Shown here: in pieces, positions 1 through 5,377 of the stretch
How the letters are laid out: every line of letters begins with the position of its first letter
Position numbering within the stretch: position 1 is the first letter of the stretch
Origin: Chloroflexia bacterium
Lineage (GTDB): Bacteria; Chloroflexota; Chloroflexia; Thermobaculales; Thermobaculaceae
Assembly (NCBI GenBank): GCA_013695265.1
Contig: JACDAU010000103.1
Coordinates: forward strand, 1 to 6,408
DNA length: 6,408 nt
Direction of reading: 5' to 3'
The notes under the pieces: generated by a model
The model's input: only the letters and a program-made list of their open reading frames with translations
Databases searched by the model: none
Told to the model about the DNA's origin: nothing
Translations under genes and position numbers: made by a program

Positions 1-45
1 CCTCGTGTTCGCCCGCGCGGCCCATAGGCGAACACGAGGTTCGCC
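1..45. repeat. Inverted repeat with two competing hairpins at the window edge
   Basis: The 13-base arms 1-13 (CCTCGTGTTCGCC) and 27-39 (GGCGAACACGAGG) are perfect reverse complements around a 13-nt loop. The second arm can instead pair with what follows: GGCGAAC (27-33) and GTTCGCC (39-45) form a 7-bp stem with a 5-nt loop. Three alternating copies of the same 7-mer therefore allow two mutually exclusive folds. There is no T-run on either side, so it does not look like a standard intrinsic terminator. The form resembles dispersed palindromic intergenic repeats that I associate with Chloroflexota genomes; this is memory, not a search. It may be cut by the window edge. Confidence 0.7.
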
Positions 46-141
46 CCCTACACACGGGCTGCTCGTGAAAAATGCGGGCTAACCAGAGTTCGTACTAGTT
101 GGCGTTAGCGAACCCGGAAGGCTCGAAATCTTGGAGTCACA

Positions 142-178
142 ACGACGAAGGGAGTAACCCAAGCCACCCCTTCGTTGT
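142..178. repeat. Hairpin, 11-bp stem, 15-nt loop
   Basis: ACGACGAAGGG (142-152) pairs with CCCTTCGTTGT (168-178) with a single G-T wobble. It lies about 55 nt past the aldo/keto reductase stop and could serve as a secondary transcription stop or an mRNA 3'-end barrier. No U-tract follows on the minus strand, so an intrinsic terminator is not demonstrated. Confidence 0.45.
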
Positions 179-202
179 CCGTAGATTATGAAACCTTGAT
201 CC

Positions 203-226
203 GCGGGTACCTGAACTCGTACCCGC
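203..226 (-). terminator. Probable 3' hairpin of the aldo/keto reductase mRNA
   Basis: GCGGGTAC (203-210) and GTACCCGC (219-226) form a perfect 8-bp GC-rich stem with an 8-nt loop. On the minus strand it begins 7 nt after the aldo/keto reductase TAA, the usual place for a terminator. What follows (GGATCAAGGTTTC) is not a proper U-tract, so it may stop transcription weakly or only protect the 3' end. Confidence 0.5.
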
Positions 227-233
227 CCGGCAG

Positions 234-1208
234 TTAGACCGTGGCGTCCGGCGGCTTGCTGGCCATCTGCTGACGGAAAGCCTCTATCTCTGCGAACTCG
301 TCGTCAGAGAGGCGGAACTCCGCCGCGTCAATGATCTCGTCGACCTGACCCGGTCGGCGCGCGCCAACGATCGCACCGGTCACCGCCGGGTTGTGCAAGG
401 TCCACGCTATCGCGACCACCCCCGTGGAGCGACTGTGCCGCTCACCGATGCCTTTCAGTAGCTCGACCAGCTCCAGGTTGCGACTCAGGTTCGGCTCCGT
501 GAACTCGTCCGAGTTCTTACGCCAGTCGTCATCTGGCATGTTCTCGATGCGCTCGCTCGTCATCTTACCGGCCAGCAGGCCGGAGGCCATCGGTGAGTAG
601 TTGATGACGCCGATCCCCTGGTTGAGGCAGTACGGCAGAATCTCGTCCTGGACACCTGGCTTCAGCAGGTGAAAAGGTGGCTGGAGGCTGGAGACCGGTG
701 CAATGCCCTGTGCGCGCTTCAACTGTGCGATGTCGAAGTTCGAGACCCCGATCCACCGCACTTTCCCCTCCTTTTGGAGGTCTGCCATAGCAGTCCAGCC
801 CTCTTCGAGGTCCTCGTCGGGATTGGGCCAATGAATCTGGTACAGATCTATGGCGTCCGTCTCTAATCGGCGAAGACTTTCCTCACACTCCTGGCGAATC
901 TCCTTCATGGAGTTGTAGACGCTGCGGTCTTCCTTCCAGCGCAACGTGCTCTTCGTGAAGATGTACGGCCGCTCCGAGCGACCTTGCAGCGCCTTGCCGA
1001 CCACCTGCTCCGAGCGCCCAAGGCCGTAGATTGCGGCGGTATCAATCCAGTTGATGCCAAGATCTAGCGCGCGGTTGATCGCGGCGATGCTTTCCTGATC
1101 GTCCTGCGAGCCCCAGCCGCCGGACCATTCACCGCCGCCAATGGCCCACGCACCGAAGCCAATGGGTGTGATCTCCAAGTCCGTGTTGCCGAGTTGCTGT
1201 GTCTGCAA
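234..1208 (-). CDS. Aldo/keto reductase family oxidoreductase
   Basis: This is a cytosolic (alpha/beta)8-barrel NAD(P)H-dependent oxidoreductase, 324 residues, a normal length for the family. The complete AKR catalytic tetrad is visible: Asp56 and Tyr61 (DTAAIYGLGRSE), Lys86 (FTKS) and His126 (YQIHWPNP). GVSNF follows, and the cofactor-binding region is covered by INYSPMASGLLAGK and, near the C-terminus, GARRPGQVDE. I chose the TTG at 1208 because GGAGGT lies 6 nt upstream and the protein then begins at the usual family N-terminus (LGNTDLEITPIGFGAW). The frame is open to an ATG at 1391, but that 61-residue extension looks like translated non-coding DNA. The frame ends in TAA. It resembles the YajO/Tas-type general reductases; the substrate cannot be told. 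It is the last gene of the minus-strand series, 280 nt after hemQ, so it probably has its own promoter. Confidence 0.93.
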   Translation of the reverse strand: MQTQQLGNTDLEITPIGFGAWAIGGGEWSGGWGSQDDQESIAAINRALDLGINWIDTAAIYGLGRSEQVVGKALQGRSERPYIFTKSTLRWKEDRSVYNSMKEIRQECEESLRRLETDAIDLYQIHWPNPDEDLEEGWTAMADLQKEGKVRWIGVSNFDIAQLKRAQGIAPVSSLQPPFHLLKPGVQDEILPYCLNQGIGVINYSPMASGLLAGKMTSERIENMPDDDWRKNSDEFTEPNLSRNLELVELLKGIGERHSRSTGVVAIAWTLHNPAVTGAIVGARRPGQVDEIIDAAEFRLSDDEFAEIEAFRQQMASKPPDATV

Positions 1209-1488
1209 AACCTTACCTCCCGTGATATTGTTCTCTGTACGCACGTGCAAGTTGTGGACCAGGGACGGCGCGGCTGCTGGAGCGACACAGCGACGGCGGA
1301 AGACGCTCGCAGGGTTCGTTCTCCGCTGCTTCTGTGTGCGTGAGATGTTGGGCAGGAAGTAATGAGATCGTTCGCAGACCCAGCATGACACGGACGCGCG
1401 AACTCAGAGCCGGTCCTGAGCCTGCGATCGGAGTGGCAGGGAGTCGCACGGTGACCAGTGTCCTCGGCGTAGCTGCCGCCAGGGTGGG
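1209..1488. other. Intergenic region hemQ - aldo/keto reductase
   Basis: These 280 nt separate the hemQ stop from the aldo/keto reductase start. The 10-bp palindrome GGGCTAGCCC (1486-1495) overlaps the hemQ TAG. GCACGTGC sits near 1241-1248. I found no convincing -35/-10 pair and no terminator with a U-tract. The open frames that cross the region lack ribosome binding sites and protein-like composition. Confidence 0.5.
1215..1220 (-). promoter_or_regulatory. Ribosome binding site fixing the TTG start
   Basis: The minus strand reads GGAGGT, 6 nt ahead of TTG at 1208-1206. This is a near-perfect anti-16S match at ideal spacing and is the reason for preferring the non-AUG start over the upstream ATG at 1391. 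Confidence 0.8.
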
Positions 1489-2220
1489 CTAGCCCAATGC
1501 ATCGAACGCGGCCTGCGGCTCCTGGGAGATACACGTGAAGATCGGCGTATCGCGCACGGTGTACAGCGAACCCTCGGTCTCGCGCAGGTCCATCACCAGG
1601 TCTAGGAAGTCCGCCGGTTCGTCCGTCTCGAACGCGACGACGAAGTCCTGATCGTCGAGGCCGAAGGAGTACGTGGTGTTCAGGCGCACACGCGGGTAGC
1701 GATGGCCCACCTCAATGTGGGTGTCCATCATCCGCTGCCGCTCCTCCTTGGACAGCAGGTACCACTGCCCTGACATCACAAACGGGTACACGAACAGCTA
1801 CCGCATATTCGCGGGGCGGATACGGGTCCGGCGGCCCTCCTGCCCCTGGTGGACGTGCTTGTCCACGTAGATGGATCGCTTTGTCATCGAGAGGAAGTTA
1901 TGCGTCAGTTCCAGGTACCGGCCAAGCTCCGAGGCGTTCATCCGCGCTGCGCCCTGATGGATCACGTCGAGATTACCGCTCACGTGCCAAATCAACAGGT
2001 CCGCGTCAGAGCGCGTGCCGACGGTGCTATAGATCCGGACGAAGCCGTCGTCCGCGAGGTCTTCCAGGATGGTGATGAATTCCTCCCGCGCGCGCTCCTT
2101 GCCTTCCATATCGAGCGTCCGATACGCGGGCGTCGCCTGGTAAAACGCAAAGCGCACATACTGCCGCTGCGTCTTCTTCGGAGCTATCTGCTGTGACTCG
2201 GTCATCGTTTGTGTAGCCAT
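1489..2220 (-). pseudogene. hemQ: HemQ / chlorite dismutase-family haem protein, interrupted by an in-frame TAG
   Basis: The two halves read as one 243-codon member of the chlorite dismutase superfamily (HemQ/ChdC, coproheme decarboxylase, when it serves haem synthesis). They lie in the same frame, separated only by TAG at codon 141. The N-terminal half ends with a conserved-looking stretch (LELTHNFLSMTKRSIYV, residues 103-119). After the stop comes LFVYPFV (142-148), whose Tyr145-Pro matches the catalytic Tyr motif of HemQ, then WYLL, and then MMDTHIEVG, where His168 fits the proximal haem ligand. Both key residues lie beyond the stop, so the 140-residue product cannot bind haem normally. 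The gene ends at LG-TAG, the usual family C-terminus. The start ATG at 2220 has GGGGGAG just upstream; the ATG at 2250 has no such support. The protein is cytosolic. Dead gene, sequence error and functional split are all open; a true chlorite dismutase is less likely but cannot be excluded. Confidence 0.85.
1798..1800 (-). other. In-frame amber codon in hemQ
   Basis: The minus strand reads CGG TAG CTG TTC GTG TAC CCG, so the frame is unbroken apart from TAG. It separates an N-terminal piece (1798-2220) from a C-terminal piece that can begin at GTG 1791 and ends at 1489. In relatives the residue before L-F/V-V-Y-P is often aromatic, and TAC or TAT to TAG is a single-base change. There is no Shine-Dalgarno before GTG 1791, so efficient restart is not expected. 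The stop falls close to the boundary between the two ferredoxin-like domains of the fold. Confidence 0.9.
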
Positions 2221-2223
2221 GTT

Positions 2224-2259
2224 CTCCCCCTGGTAAAGTCGCCTCTTCACCCCATTTTA
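2224..2259 (-). promoter_or_regulatory. hemQ ribosome binding site and possible -10 box
   Basis: GGGGGAG (2230-2224 on the minus strand) precedes the ATG at 2220 by 3 nt. Further up, TAAAAT (2259-2254) could be a -10 element, which would give a leader of about 25-30 nt. No good -35 match lies at the right distance, so the promoter part is weak. Confidence 0.35.
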
Positions 2260-2360
2260 GTGCATGGTCCATGGTTCTGCACGCGCCGACTGTCCGTGCA
2301 GCCGTCCCGCTGCTGCTTCATAGTCCATCGGGTTGACGCACTATCTCCGCCGCCAGACCT

Positions 2361-3215
2361 TCAGCCGTCCGTGGTCCTGGCGCCGCGGAACCGGCTTGGC
2401 TCCTGCTGGTAGAACGCCTCGTACAGCATCAGCACCGCCGCGTTTCCCACGTTGAGCGAGTCCATCCGGCCGCCCATCGGGATCGCGACGCTCACGTCCT
2501 GCGCGTCGTGCCACGCGCGCACGATGCCGTACTTCTCGCTGCCCATCACGAGCGCCACCCTTCCCCGGTAGTCCACCTCCCGGTAGCTCACGGGGGCGTC
2601 CGTGTCCGTAGTGACAATGTGAAACCCATGACGTCGCAGCCAGTCGGCAGCCTCCGCCACCTCCGTCTCGATAACCGGCATTGTGAACAGTGAACCCATG
2701 CTGGAATGAATCACCTTTGGATGTGCGAGGCGGGTCCTGCGATTCGTGATTACCACCGCGTCCGCCCCGGTGCCGTCCGCGCAGCGAATGATCGTGCCAA
2801 CGTTCCCCGTGATCTCCAGTCCGTCGAGCACGACGATCCGGTTCTGCTCGGCGAGCGGTATGTCGCCCCAGTTCCAGCGACGAAGTTGCGCCATTGCCGC
2901 CAGGCCGTCCGTCCCCTCGCGGTCGACGAGACGCTGCATGACGGCGGGGCTCGCCGCGTTCGAGTGGACGCCGCTTCCCACTATGCGCCGCGCCATCGCC
3001 CTGCCCGCGTCGCCGCGCAGCAGATCGGGGCATACAAAGAAGGCTCGCAGTTCCAGTCCCGCGTCGAGCGCGGTGGTGATTTCCCACAGCCCTTCGAGGC
3101 AGACCAGGTTCTCCGGGTTCGACCGCGTGTTCTTCTTGATGGAGAGGTACTGCTTAACCCGAGGGTTCTGCATCCCCACTTGTATCAGCCCCGAGAGGGC
3201 GGTCATGTCAAGCAT
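2361..3215 (-). CDS. TrmH/SpoU-family RNA 2'-O-ribose methyltransferase
   Basis: This 284-residue cytosolic enzyme should transfer methyl from S-adenosylmethionine to the ribose 2'-OH of tRNA or rRNA. The N-terminal part (about 18-110; NPRVKQYLSIKKNTRSN, then FFVCPDLL) matches the substrate-binding domain found in 23S rRNA methyltransferases of the family. The C-terminal SPOUT knot has all three motifs: motif 1 around Asn138 and Arg144 (GNVGTIIRCADGTGAD), motif 2 MGSEKYGI (224-231, Glu227), and motif 3 IPMGGRMDSLNVGNA (245-259, Ser253/Asn255). Motif 2 has Lys-Tyr where GSEGxG is commoner. The layout resembles RlmB/TsnR-type rRNA methyltransferases, but the exact target cannot be assigned. The ATG at 3215 has GAGG 4 nt upstream; ATG 3206 is a possible alternative. 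The gene ends in TGA, which shows that UGA terminates in this organism. It starts 114 nt after the DsbA-like gene. Confidence 0.92.
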   Translation of the reverse strand: MLDMTALSGLIQVGMQNPRVKQYLSIKKNTRSNPENLVCLEGLWEITTALDAGLELRAFFVCPDLLRGDAGRAMARRIVGSGVHSNAASPAVMQRLVDREGTDGLAAMAQLRRWNWGDIPLAEQNRIVVLDGLEITGNVGTIIRCADGTGADAVVITNRRTRLAHPKVIHSSMGSLFTMPVIETEVAEAADWLRRHGFHIVTTDTDAPVSYREVDYRGRVALVMGSEKYGIVRAWHDAQDVSVAIPMGGRMDSLNVGNAAVLMLYEAFYQQEPSRFRGARTTDG

Positions 3216-3329
3216 TGGACCTCACATCTCCGTTCCAGGCGTCAATAGCAGACTCGTTGAACCCGGCGGCTCACGTGACGACACATACGGAAGCGTGGCC
3301 TGACACCGCCCGGCTGATGAAACATCGTC

Positions 3330-3995
3330 CTACACCCGTGCGTGCAATGCATTATCGAGTAAGTGGCGATACTCGCCGTCGCAGCCTGCGCCCACACAGG
3401 GCATTGCGCCCACTGCAACGATGCGGTCATCCTCGAACGTCAGATCCGCCGTTGCCGGGTTAAAGACCTGCTTGCCGTTCGGCAACACGAACGACGGGCT
3501 GCCCTGGGGGGCGAGGAACGCCGCGCCCTCCTCGTACTCCGCACGGACCCGCTCCGCTACGCCGCTGGCATTCAGGTCACGCTCGAACCGAATCAGATTC
3601 AGCCCTGTCTCCCCTGCGAGCCGCACGAGCACATCCTGACGGGAGATGTCGAGGCTGCGCCCGAAGTACGCCTCGCGCAGGGCCAGGTCGTAGCGTAGCC
3701 CCTGCTCGTATCCCTGAGCCGAGGCACACACTGCGGCCTCAAAGGCGGGGAGCGTGCTGTCGGGGTATGTATCGGCGCTGTATGGCTTGAAGAGTGCTCG
3801 TGCGTCATGTAGCGCCGCGGGCCACCACTCCGCTTCCAGCACCGGCCGGGGAGTCGGACGGTGGTTCACCCACTCCAGCGGCAGTGCCTTCCATGCTAGC
3901 ATGGTCCGTCCGGCGAACTCCGGCAACACAACTCGCAGGCGCACGGCCGCGAGGTACGCCCACGGTCAGGTGTACTCCGCCCACACTCGCAGCAC
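3330..3995 (-). CDS. DsbA/FrnE-like thioredoxin-fold oxidoreductase with in-frame TGA at the active-site Cys (candidate selenoprotein)
   Basis: The 221-codon frame runs GTG CTG CGA GTG TGG GCG GAG and continues YT-TGA-PWAYLAA. That is beta-1 followed by the redox motif of DsbA-family proteins, with TGA where the first Cys of CPWA should be (codon 10). The rest is intact: a helical insert (about 45-140), the cis-Pro loop GSPSFVLPNG (Pro167), and FNPA. A Cys pair lies near the C-terminus (Cys200 and Cys205, CVGAGC), and the last codon is followed by TAG. The second Cys of a CxxC is Ala13, so the active site would be a lone Sec or Cys. No signal peptide is seen, so the protein is probably cytosolic. 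The GTG start lies 10 nt after the prfB stop, which suggests translational coupling; the Shine-Dalgarno (TTAGGG) is weak. Without recoding, only a 204-residue product starting after the active site (GTG 3944) is possible. A nonsense mutation or sequencing error is the main alternative. Confidence 0.8.
3932..3953 (-). promoter_or_regulatory. SECIS-like hairpin just 3' of the in-frame TGA
   Basis: Reading the minus strand, 12 nt after the TGA (3968-3966), CTCGCGGC (3953-3946) pairs with GCC (3940-3938) and GCGAG (3936-3932). The result is 8 base pairs with one bulged U (3937) around the 5-nt loop CGUGC. The loop G is the second loop base and lies 22 nt after the TGA; bacterial SECIS elements place a G among the first two loop bases at about 16-37 nt. 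E. coli fdhF also has a bulged U three pairs below its loop, but on the opposite strand of the stem. A competing fold, GGCGTAC/GTGCGCC, is possible. GC-rich coding DNA forms hairpins easily, so this is suggestive only. Confidence 0.4.
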
Positions 3996-4005
3996 CGGGA
4001 CGGCC

Positions 4006-5122
4006 CTAACCACCGGCGGTCGCCCCTTCCGCAATCGTGCTCCGTAGATACGCCTGCACGAACGGGTCCAGGTCGCCGTCGAGCACGCCCGTCGTGTTGC
4101 CGGTCTCGCAGCCGGTCCGATGGTCCTTCACAAGCGTGTAGGGGTGCAACACGTACGAGCGGATTTGGGCGCCCCAACCCGTGCTCACGTGCTCCCCGCG
4201 AAGCTTCGCCTGTTCCTCTGCCTGCCGCTGCAACTCCCGCTCCAGCAGCCGCGCGCGAAGCACCTTCATCGCGGTCTCGCGGTTCTGCAACTGAGACCGC
4301 TCATTCTGGCACGTCACCACGATCCCGGTCGGGATGTGCGTCAGGCGCACGGCGGAGGAGGTCTTGTTCACGTGTTGTCCGCCGGCCGACGACGAACGAT
4401 ACGTGTCCATTCTGATGTCGTCGTCATTGAGCTCGACCTCCGTGGCGTCCTGCGCTTGCGGCAGCACCTCGACAAGCGCAAAGCTGGTGTGCCGCCGGTG
4501 CGCCTGGTCAAATGGGGAGAGGCGCACGAGCCGGTGTTGCCCGGCTTCCGCTCTGGCGTAGCCGAACGCGTTCTCCCCGCGCAGCTCGATTGTCGCTGAC
4601 TTGAGGCCCGCCTCCTCCCCCTCCAGGGAGTCGACGACTTCGGCATCCCACCCGCTGCGCTGGGCCCACCGCAGATACATACGCACAAGCATCTGCACCC
4701 AGTCCTGTGAGTCCGTGCCTCCTTCACGCGCATGGATGTCGAGGATAGCGTCGTGGGCGTCGTACGGGCCGGAGAGCATCAGGTTGAACTCCAGCTTCTC
4801 CACCTTCTGCTCGACACCTCGCGTTTCCGAGTCTATCTCCGCCGCGATCGTCTCATCATCCTCCTCGCGGGCCATCTCCAGCAATCCCGAGAGGTCGTCG
4901 AGCTGCCCTTGCAGTTCCGTCCACACACCGGTCTGCGCGCGCAGGGAGGTCAGCCGGCGCATCGTGCGCTGAGCACGGTTTGAATCGGCCCAGAAGTCCG
5001 GATCGACGCTTGTGGCTTCGAGCTGCCCTATCTCGGCCTGTTTTGCGGGAAGGTCAAAGATGCTCCTGAAGCTCGTGTACCCGAGCCTTGAGGCTGACTA
5101 TCCTGTCGTTGAGCTCTTCCAC
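4006..5122 (-). CDS. prfB: Peptide chain release factor 2, made by programmed +1 frameshift
   Basis: RF2 recognises UAA and UGA in the ribosomal A site and triggers peptidyl-tRNA hydrolysis. The first segment (5122-5057) gives 22 residues, MEELNDRIVSLKARVHELQEHL, and stops at TGA (5056-5054). Skipping T5056 continues at GAC (5055) into a 349-residue segment, for about 371 residues in all, the family norm. The stop-codon-reading motif Ser-Pro-Phe falls at about 202-204 (RLSPFDQAHRRHTSF) and the catalytic GGQ at about 247-249 (SSAGGQHVNKT), close to the E. coli positions 205-207 and 250-252. GTG 5122 is chosen as the start because GGGAGGT lies 6 nt upstream. The gene ends in TAG, which RF2 does not read. 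A DsbA-like frame starts 10 nt later, and a deacylase diverges upstream. A conventional annotation may show only 4006-4962 or 4006-5055 because of the frameshift. Confidence 0.96.
5053..5067 (-). promoter_or_regulatory. prfB programmed +1 frameshift site
   Basis: The minus strand reads AGGAG CAT CTT TGA C. The internal Shine-Dalgarno (5067-5063) sits 3 nt before the slippery CTT (5059-5057), followed by the in-frame TGA (5056-5054) and C. This is the same arrangement as in E. coli prfB. When RF2 is scarce, UGA is read slowly, tRNA-Leu slips from CUU to UUU, and full RF2 is made. An autoregulatory loop is therefore expected. Confidence 0.96.
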
Positions 5123-5128
5123 CGTGCG

Positions 5129-5135
5129 ACCTCCC
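5129..5135 (-). promoter_or_regulatory. prfB ribosome binding site
   Basis: GGGAGGT on the minus strand, 6 nt ahead of the GTG at 5122, sets the start of the short first segment. The frame is open further upstream (to 5284), but that part has no binding site and no family similarity. Confidence 0.8.
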
Positions 5136-5191
5136 GTGATTCCTGCAGTGTGCGATGTGATGGTGCGGTGCCCCGCCCTCCTCAGCCCACG

Positions 5192-5200
5192 ATTATAACA
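5192..5200 (-). promoter_or_regulatory. Extended -10 promoter of prfB
   Basis: The minus strand reads TGTTATAAT, a perfect TATAAT preceded by TGn (extended -10). The expected start of transcription is near 5185, giving a leader of about 60 nt. The -35 position (GGTTTA at 17 nt spacing) is poor, as is common with extended -10 promoters. It should drive prfB and the coupled DsbA-like gene. Confidence 0.6.
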
Positions 5201-5221
5201 CCCGCCTCTGTCCATAAACCC

Positions 5222-5238
5222 ATCGCACCTGCGATAAT
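5222..5238 (+). promoter_or_regulatory. Possible deacylase promoter with overlapping inverted repeat
   Basis: On the plus strand TGCGATAAT (5230-5238) is a candidate extended -10 facing the deacylase. The inverted repeat ATCGCA-CC-TGCGAT (5222-5235) overlaps it and lies just upstream of the prfB promoter, so a bound protein could affect both directions. The implied leader is about 130 nt, and no good -35 is seen. Other short palindromes (GTCCGGAC and GTACGT-containing, about 5246-5262) lie in the leader. Confidence 0.3.
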
Positions 5239-5363
5239 GCGCGCGGTCCGGACACGTACGTCCGCCACTACGCTGCATGCTCACGGTGCGTTGCCAGGCA
5301 GGTCTCCGTACGTGCCCGGCTCCACACTGTCGGACCCAGCCCGAGCGGTGTCAACGAGATGAC

Positions 5364-5369
5364 AAGGAG
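5364..5369 (+). promoter_or_regulatory. Deacylase ribosome binding site
   Basis: AAGGAG lies 8 nt ahead of the ATG at 5378. An earlier ATG at 5370 would give only Met-Ser-Arg-stop, with its TGA (5379-5381) overlapping the real start, so 5378 is the functional start. Confidence 0.75.
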
Positions 5370-5377
5370 ATGAGCCG

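Larger units (their letters stand above)
46..233. other. Non-coding stretch left of the aldo/keto reductase
   Basis: I see no gene with a ribosome binding site or recognisable protein here. Besides the two hairpins listed separately, it holds GTTCG (88-92) matched by CGAAC (109-113) and an AT-rich patch at 65-72. The patch and following bases (GTGAAAAATGCGGGC) faintly recall an insertion-sequence end, but no partner end or transposase is present. It is probably the 3' intergenic region of the aldo/keto reductase plus degraded repeat sequence. Confidence 0.5.

Noticed and set aside
61..90. Possible insertion-sequence terminus (GTGAAAAATGCGGGC)
   Set aside because: There is no matching inverted end, target duplication or transposase fragment in the window; the resemblance is from memory only.
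1209..1391. N-terminal extension of the aldo/keto reductase from ATG 1391
   Set aside because: The extra 61 residues do not match the family N-terminus, and a strong Shine-Dalgarno sits just ahead of TTG 1208.
1789..1791. Independent translation of the hemQ C-terminal half from GTG 1791
   Set aside because: No Shine-Dalgarno precedes it, and the residues upstream (LF) continue the family motif, so it reads as the remainder of one gene rather than a separate gene.
1798..1800. UAG as pyrrolysine or a reassigned sense codon
   Set aside because: hemQ, prfB and the DsbA-like gene all end at TAG at natural C-termini. HemQ is not a known pyrrolysine protein, and no pyl genes are in view.
2341..3087. 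248-residue minus-strand frame overlapping the TrmH-family gene
   Set aside because: It is out of frame within a gene that has all three SpoU motifs, and its Arg/Gly-rich composition is typical of a GC-rich shadow frame. The plus-strand frames at 2706-3248 and 2746-3303 are also shadows.
3966..3968. UGA read as Trp or Gly by an alternative genetic code
   Set aside because: trmH ends at TGA where expected, prfB keeps its UGA-dependent frameshift, and the other genes use TGG for Trp.
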